The translations under genes and the position numbers were made by a program. From positions 124,001 through 188,000 of the forward strand of contig JAEUTN010000020.1 in assembly GCA_016787895.1 (NCBI GenBank): a DNA stretch of 64,000 nucleotides, given 5' to 3'. Positions 60,581 to 64,000 of this stretch are shown in pieces. Position 1 is the first letter of the stretch. Every line of letters starts with the position of its first letter. The DNA is from Bacteroidia bacterium (GTDB lineage Bacteria; Bacteroidota; Bacteroidia; B-17B0; Aurantibacillaceae). Below the pieces are notes generated by a model that was not told the origin of the DNA, did no database searches, and saw only the letters and a program-made list of their open reading frames with translations.

Positions 60581-60606
60581 GTGCTAATTACTTTATGGGA
60601 ATGGGT

Positions 60607-61035
60607 TTAATTTCCCGCTTTGATATAGCTCCAGCCTTGTTCTTGTTTGGAAACAATTTCTACAATGCCCGCCGGAACATAACCTGCTGTTTTTAAAATG
60701 GTGTTGCGGTCAATTTTGCGTTCTTTTATGGAAAACTCACAGGCATAAAACACTACACCGCGTTTTGCAAGCGCTTCTATTTTATTCTCTACAATAGTTT
60801 TCCCTGAAATCAGAAAGTCCATACCGGCTCCATGGCACACCAGTTCAATTTGAGTGCCTGGCGACACCGTTAAAATGTTATTGAATTGTTTCACGAGTTG
60901 TTTGTGAACCGTGGTGTCTCCGCTGGTGAGCTGAAAAACAATTTTATGCTCCGGCGTTTTAACTTCAGTGTTTTGTGCGAATAAACCGGTGTTCAGGCAG
61001 AACGCAAAAGCAATCAGGTATAAAAAATGTTTCAT
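60607..61035 (-). CDS. Periplasmic DsrE-family protein
   Basis: The 142-residue protein has a signal peptide (1-20, ends LFAQ) and a DsrE/F fold with VCHGAGMDFLIS (about 65-76) and CEFSIKERKI, where Cys66 and Cys98 are the conserved cysteines. DsrE proteins carry persulfides in sulfur metabolism. Its export to the periplasm and place in a thiosulfate-like operon suit handling of extracytoplasmic sulfur. Confidence 0.9.
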   Translation of the reverse strand: MKHFLYLIAFAFCLNTGLFAQNTEVKTPEHKIVFQLTSGDTTVHKQLVKQFNNILTVSPGTQIELVCHGAGMDFLISGKTIVENKIEALAKRGVVFYACEFSIKERKIDRNTILKTAGYVPAGIVEIVSKQEQGWSYIKAGN

Positions 61036-61046
61036 TGAATTAAAAT

Positions 61047-62147
61047 TTAAGTGGGTTTATTTTTTTTGTTAAGTAGCTTCTGCTTTTCAAGTATCACTTT
61101 AAAGGGTCCGTATTTGTGTTGTGTTTCGTCAAAACCGTCGGCATAAGGACCAAAAGGATGATCGAAGGGTTTTTCTTCAAGTTTTGGCCAATCGTTTTTG
61201 ATGTCCATCATTGGCCGGGATTGAGAGTTGACAAAGGCGGCCACGTCCCAAGCTTCCTCATCGCTGAGTTGGCTTGAGTGATGCGAAGCACCCAAAGGCA
61301 TGTTGTACTTTACATATTTTGCAAAATTGGATAAACGGAAAAGGCCGGCTCCTGCATTGTAGCTTTTTGGTCCCCAAAGCGGAGGATAGGTGAAAGCTGT
61401 CTTATCTCCGTTCATTAAACCCAATCCATCTTTTTGATGGCAGCTCTGACATTTTTCGGCATACACAACAGCACCTTTCCCGGGGTTGGCAGCGCGATCC
61501 AGAAAACGCATGTCTTTAAATCCTGAACCGGCGGCTTTTTTTCCTTTCTCTGTGTTTTTACCAAGCCAGTAGATATAGGCAATAATGGCTTTCATTTCGG
61601 TTGAATTGCTGTCGAGTGTCTGGCCATTCAAACTTCTTTCAAAACAATCGTTCACGCGTTTTGTGATGTTTTCCATGGTGCCTGAACGGGCACGATATTT
61701 GGGATATGTTGAAGCCACAGAACCGTAATTGTTACCAAAAATCTTTGTGCCGGCTTCGAGATGACAGTTTTGGCAATTCATCCCATTTGTTGCACCTGCA
61801 TTCACCCGGCCCTTGTCTCCAAAATAAAGCGCGGTATTAACAATCAAATCTTTGCCGTAAAGAATCTGGGCTTTGTTTTTTTCGCTTTCCAGTTCTGAAT
61901 CATCCGGTGCCTGCCAAAACATGGATTTCATTAACTTTTGCCTGAATTCTTCCCTGGCCGCTTCAGTAAACAACCCGTTGCTATCGGCTTGTGGCGGTTT
62001 TACGTCGAGGGTTTTTCGTTCCGGCAATTGAATATCAAAAATCAAAACCAGGAAGGTAATGAGAAGTAGAACCAGTGAAATGGCAATGGTGTTGCTTAAC
62101 TTAAACACTACCGAAGCGGTTCTTTCTATTTCTTCCTGCTCTTTCAT
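61047..62147 (-). CDS. TsdA-like dihaem cytochrome c (thiosulfate dehydrogenase family)
   Basis: The 366-residue protein has an N-terminal membrane anchor (20-38) and two haem c motifs, CQNCH (125-129) and CQSCH (233-237). The CFERSLNG segment (Cys168) matches the region of TsdA that gives the unusual Cys haem ligand, and PPLWG, SYN and AGAGLFRL are further TsdA hallmarks. TsdA interconverts thiosulfate and tetrathionate. The direction of catalysis cannot be told from sequence. It is flanked by YeeE-type transporter genes and DsrE. Confidence 0.87.
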   Translation of the reverse strand: MKEQEEIERTASVVFKLSNTIAISLVLLLITFLVLIFDIQLPERKTLDVKPPQADSNGLFTEAAREEFRQKLMKSMFWQAPDDSELESEKNKAQILYGKDLIVNTALYFGDKGRVNAGATNGMNCQNCHLEAGTKIFGNNYGSVASTYPKYRARSGTMENITKRVNDCFERSLNGQTLDSNSTEMKAIIAYIYWLGKNTEKGKKAAGSGFKDMRFLDRAANPGKGAVVYAEKCQSCHQKDGLGLMNGDKTAFTYPPLWGPKSYNAGAGLFRLSNFAKYVKYNMPLGASHHSSQLSDEEAWDVAAFVNSQSRPMMDIKNDWPKLEEKPFDHPFGPYADGFDETQHKYGPFKVILEKQKLLNKKNKPT

Positions 62148-62153
62148 GTCAAC

Positions 62154-62660
62154 TTAATGCGGCAGTTTTTCTCTGAATTTTCCGTAAGTCCAGGTTCCTA
62201 AAATCGCACTTAGTAATGTGATGATAACCACTGTTGAGCCGGAGCCGATTTGGGCAAAAAGCGGACCGGGACATGCGCCGGTGATGGCCCAGCCAATTCC
62301 AAACATTAATCCTCCGTAAACATTGCCTTTGTTGAACGCTTTAGGATGGATTTCTACTTCTTCACCATAAATGGTTTTGATGTTGAATTTCCGGATAAGG
62401 AAAACGCTGATTAATCCAACCACCACTGCCGAACCAATAATTCCGAACATGTGGAAAGATTGAAAGCGAAACATCTCCTGAATACGGAACCAGGAAATAA
62501 TCTCGGCTTTAATAAAAATCAAGCCAAACAAAAGGCCCACTGCTGCGTATTTAAAATTATACCACCAGGGGTGGTTGAGCTCAGACTCGTTGACACACAT
62601 GGTGTCGGTGGCCCTGATTTTAAACTCTTCTGATTCTTTTGTAATATCTTCTATTTTCAT
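62154..62660 (-). CDS. YeeE/YedE-type sulfur transporter, second half
   Basis: The 168-residue protein has about four membrane helices and the YeeE signature GACPGP (about 125-130). Relatives import thiosulfate or selenium compounds. With the adjacent 186-residue gene, it forms a split transporter whose two halves each carry one conserved Cys motif. It ends 6 bases before the cytochrome gene. Confidence 0.92.
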   Translation of the reverse strand: MKIEDITKESEEFKIRATDTMCVNESELNHPWWYNFKYAAVGLLFGLIFIKAEIISWFRIQEMFRFQSFHMFGIIGSAVVVGLISVFLIRKFNIKTIYGEEVEIHPKAFNKGNVYGGLMFGIGWAITGACPGPLFAQIGSGSTVVIITLLSAILGTWTYGKFREKLPH

Positions 62661-62664
62661 ACGA

Positions 62665-63225
62665 TTAAAGACTTAAAATAAAGGGTAACACATAATTGGC
62701 GAAGAGGATGCCTCCGGCCATAAAACAACAGGTGGCAACCAGCGATGGCCATTGCAAAGTGGACAAACCCATGATGGCGTGTCCGCTTGTACAGCCGCCG
62801 GCGTAGCGGGTTCCAAAACCCACTAAAAAGCCACCTGCTACTATCATCAAAAATCCTTTTAATGTGAACAAGCTGGTCCAGTTAAAAAGGTCGGCAGGCA
62901 CCAATCCTGAAAAATCAGCGATGCCATAGCTGTTTAATTCTGCTGCCAATTCAGGGTGTATTTCTACAGGACCGGCGTTGGGTATAAAAGCACTGGTGAG
63001 AACTCCACCCAATAAGATGCCTCCTACAAAAAACAAATTCCAGGTTTCTTTTTTCCAGTCGTATTTAAAAAACGGAATATTGGCTGGAATACAGGCGGCA
63101 CAAATGTGTCTTAAAGAAGAGCTGATGCCGAATGATTTATTGCCAATCAATAGCAGGATTGGAACAATTAATCCAATCAAAGGGCCGGCGACATACCAGG
63201 GCCAGGGTTCAAATATCCAATTCAT
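62665..63225 (-). CDS. YeeE/YedE-type sulfur transporter, first half
   Basis: The 186-residue protein has about five helices and the YeeE signature GGCTSGH (about 145-151). It is followed after 4 bases by the second half. It is the first gene of the operon that runs to the SoxB-like gene; an Fnr-like palindrome lies just upstream. Confidence 0.92.
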   Translation of the reverse strand: MNWIFEPWPWYVAGPLIGLIVPILLLIGNKSFGISSSLRHICAACIPANIPFFKYDWKKETWNLFFVGGILLGGVLTSAFIPNAGPVEIHPELAAELNSYGIADFSGLVPADLFNWTSLFTLKGFLMIVAGGFLVGFGTRYAGGCTSGHAIMGLSTLQWPSLVATCCFMAGGILFANYVLPFILSL

Positions 63226-63247
63226 AGTGTTTAGTTTATTGCGAAGT

Positions 63248-63263
63248 TATGACAAAAGTCATA
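63248..63263. promoter_or_regulatory. Fnr-like palindrome upstream of the sulfur operon
   Basis: TATGACAAAAGTCATA is a perfect 6+6 inverted repeat with the shared core, only 22 bases before the YeeE gene on the minus strand. That closeness would suit repression, or activation only if the promoter lies nearer the gene. Confidence 0.6.
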
Positions 63264-63333
63264 TGAGTTATGTCACTTTTGTAACACTGAAAGTTCTTTT
63301 TACAAAAGAGAGGACGATATCAGGGAGGAAAAC

Positions 63334-63363
63334 CCGGTTTAACGAATTAATTCGTTAAACCGG
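63334..63363. repeat. Perfect 30-base palindrome with no spacer
   Basis: The sequence starts CCGGTTTAACGAATT and continues as its exact reverse complement to position 63363. It lies midway in the 253-base gap between the rhodanese and YeeE genes. A T-tract is missing on either side, so it does not look like a terminator. Confidence 0.85.
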
Positions 63364-63478
63364 AAAGGTTATTATTGTTTTCAGAAGAGAGGAAAGACGC
63401 TTCCCTATATCGAATGCATCCTTGGCCTGATGCCGGATGATAAATAAAGGGAAGTTTAGATTTTTAATTTGGTTTTTC

Positions 63479-63841
63479 TTAATTGGCGCAGGACACGTTC
63501 TGCCAGGGACCAAGATTTTCTACATTCTTAATGCCTGCCGCTTCCAGCATGCGTTTGGCGCTACCTGCACGTCCGCCGCTTCTGCACACCAGCACAACAT
63601 GGTCGTAGGCTTTTAGTTCATTGATCTTATCCTGTAACTGATCGAGCGGGTAGTTTACTGAACATTCAGCATGTCCGTCGTATTGCCATTCTTCAGGTGT
63701 GCGAACATCTACTATGATTTCTTTACTCGTTTTCATTTCTTTGGTATTTGATGATGTTGGTTTTTGTGTTTGAGAGTTGCAAGCCCAGGTCATTGTTACG
63801 ATGACCAGGAGCATGACAAGTTTTAATCCTTTTTTTTGCAT
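63479..63841 (-). CDS. Rhodanese-domain lipoprotein
   Basis: The ATG at 63841 gives 120 residues with a lipobox (TWAC, Cys21), a short linker and one rhodanese domain whose active loop is CRSGGR with Cys86; the opening VDVRTPEEW is also typical. It is therefore a periplasmic or outer-membrane sulfurtransferase. It starts 1 base after the stop of the partial gene at the right edge, and lies upstream of the sulfur operon on the same strand. Confidence 0.93.
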   Translation of the reverse strand: MQKKGLKLVMLLVIVTMTWACNSQTQKPTSSNTKEMKTSKEIIVDVRTPEEWQYDGHAECSVNYPLDQLQDKINELKAYDHVVLVCRSGGRAGSAKRMLEAAGIKNVENLGPWQNVSCAN

Positions 63842-63842
63842 G

Positions 63843-64000
63843 TTATGATTTCTGAAGTTTGCTTTGACAAACAAAATTGGTTTTAGGTACTTCAGTTGCG
63901 GAGATGGCTTTAAATCCTCCATCCACTTCTTTGAAGTTATGGATGCCTCTGGCCTTGAGTATACTTGCAGCAATCATGCTTCGGTAGCCACCGGCACAAT
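63843..64000 (-). CDS. C-terminal fragment ending in a rhodanese domain
   Basis: The frame enters from the right edge and reads CAGGYRSMIAASILKARGIH, then VDGGFKAI, ending QKS. CAGGYRS is the rhodanese active loop, with its Cys in the first whole codon. Such an end fits a metallo-beta-lactamase-rhodanese persulfide dioxygenase or a plain rhodanese; too little is present to decide. It is followed after 1 base by the rhodanese lipoprotein. Confidence 0.75.
   Translation of the reverse strand, partial: CAGGYRSMIAASILKARGIHNFKEVDGGFKAISATEVPKTNFVCQSKLQKS

Noticed and set aside
1-64000. tRNA, rRNA, CRISPR arrays, IS elements, integrases, phage genes
   Set aside because: None was recognised on either strand; gaps are short and no direct-repeat array or transposase motif was seen.

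Overview
The window (about 43-45% G+C by eye) comes from a member of the phylum Bacteroidota. The support is: a T9SS-type C-terminal sorting domain on a secreted protease, several promoters matching the phylum's TAnnTTTG -7 element, absence of Shine-Dalgarno-driven starts, a fused ccoN-ccoO gene, a Sec/lipoprotein-type (clade II) NosZ, and many lipoprotein signals. No rRNA, tRNA, IS element, integrase or CRISPR array was seen, and no gap without a gene exceeds 300 bases. Both ends cut through genes.

Layout. 0-10 kb: secreted S8 protease, polyhydroxyalkanoate (PHA) synthase subunits phaE and phaC separated by a large membrane protein, then a Wzz-like protein and an O-antigen ligase/polymerase-like protein. 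10-24.3 kb: copper P-type ATPase (ccoI-like), a nitrous oxide reductase operon (cytochrome c, nosZ, a membrane-nosL fusion, nosDFY), the NO-damage repair gene ric, a thioredoxin-fold protein, a FAS1 lipoprotein, and a nitric oxide reductase operon (norC, norB, small membrane protein). 24.3-27.9 kb: an Rrf2/NsrR-type regulator followed by anaerobic ribonucleotide reductase, whose glycyl-radical segment lies in a separate overlapping reading frame. 27.9-39.5 kb: a copper uptake set (TonB receptor with the CxxxM/HxM copper motif, YtkA-like lipoprotein), a degenerate heme-copper-oxidase-like membrane protein, an HMA protein and the complete cbb3 oxidase cluster (ccoS-NO-Q-P-G-H plus a TauE/SafE-like protein). 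39.5-42.8 kb: PLP decarboxylase, hemN, small membrane protein. 42.8-57.4 kb: a stress and signalling region (patatin, Hsp20, rhodanese/DUF2892/thioredoxin, DoxX, three universal stress proteins, a PAS histidine kinase with a receiver-Crp/Fnr hybrid regulator, MBL beta-CASP protein, M13 peptidase, a second Crp/Fnr protein). 57.4-64 kb: a sulfur operon on the minus strand (two YeeE-type transporters, TsdA-like dihaem cytochrome, DsrE-like protein, porin, SoxB-like hydrolase) and two rhodanese genes.

How it fits together. The cell appears able to respire oxygen at low tension (cbb3), to reduce NO and N2O, to make deoxyribonucleotides and haem without oxygen, and perhaps to use thiosulfate as electron donor. 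No nitrate or nitrite reductase is present here. Copper import and delivery genes sit among the copper enzymes that need them. Two intergenic sequence families tie the regions together: a TGAY-N4-GTCA palindrome (eight copies, upstream of nos, nor, the HMA and cco genes, hsp20, doxX-usp, usp and the sulfur operon), which resembles an Fnr-type site, and a TMGGAY-N6-RTCCGA palindrome upstream of nos, nor and the Rrf2 gene. I infer an Fnr-type regulator (best local candidate the receiver-Crp/Fnr hybrid) and the Rrf2 protein as the respective binders.

The most unusual items are: a NorB in which the FeB histidine and its glutamate partners appear replaced (Asn190, Val194, Asn198) and a low-spin haem histidine appears replaced by Met330; a second HCO-like protein without the CuB His-His pair; the split NrdD; the NosL fusion; and a perfect 30-base palindrome beside the sulfur operon.
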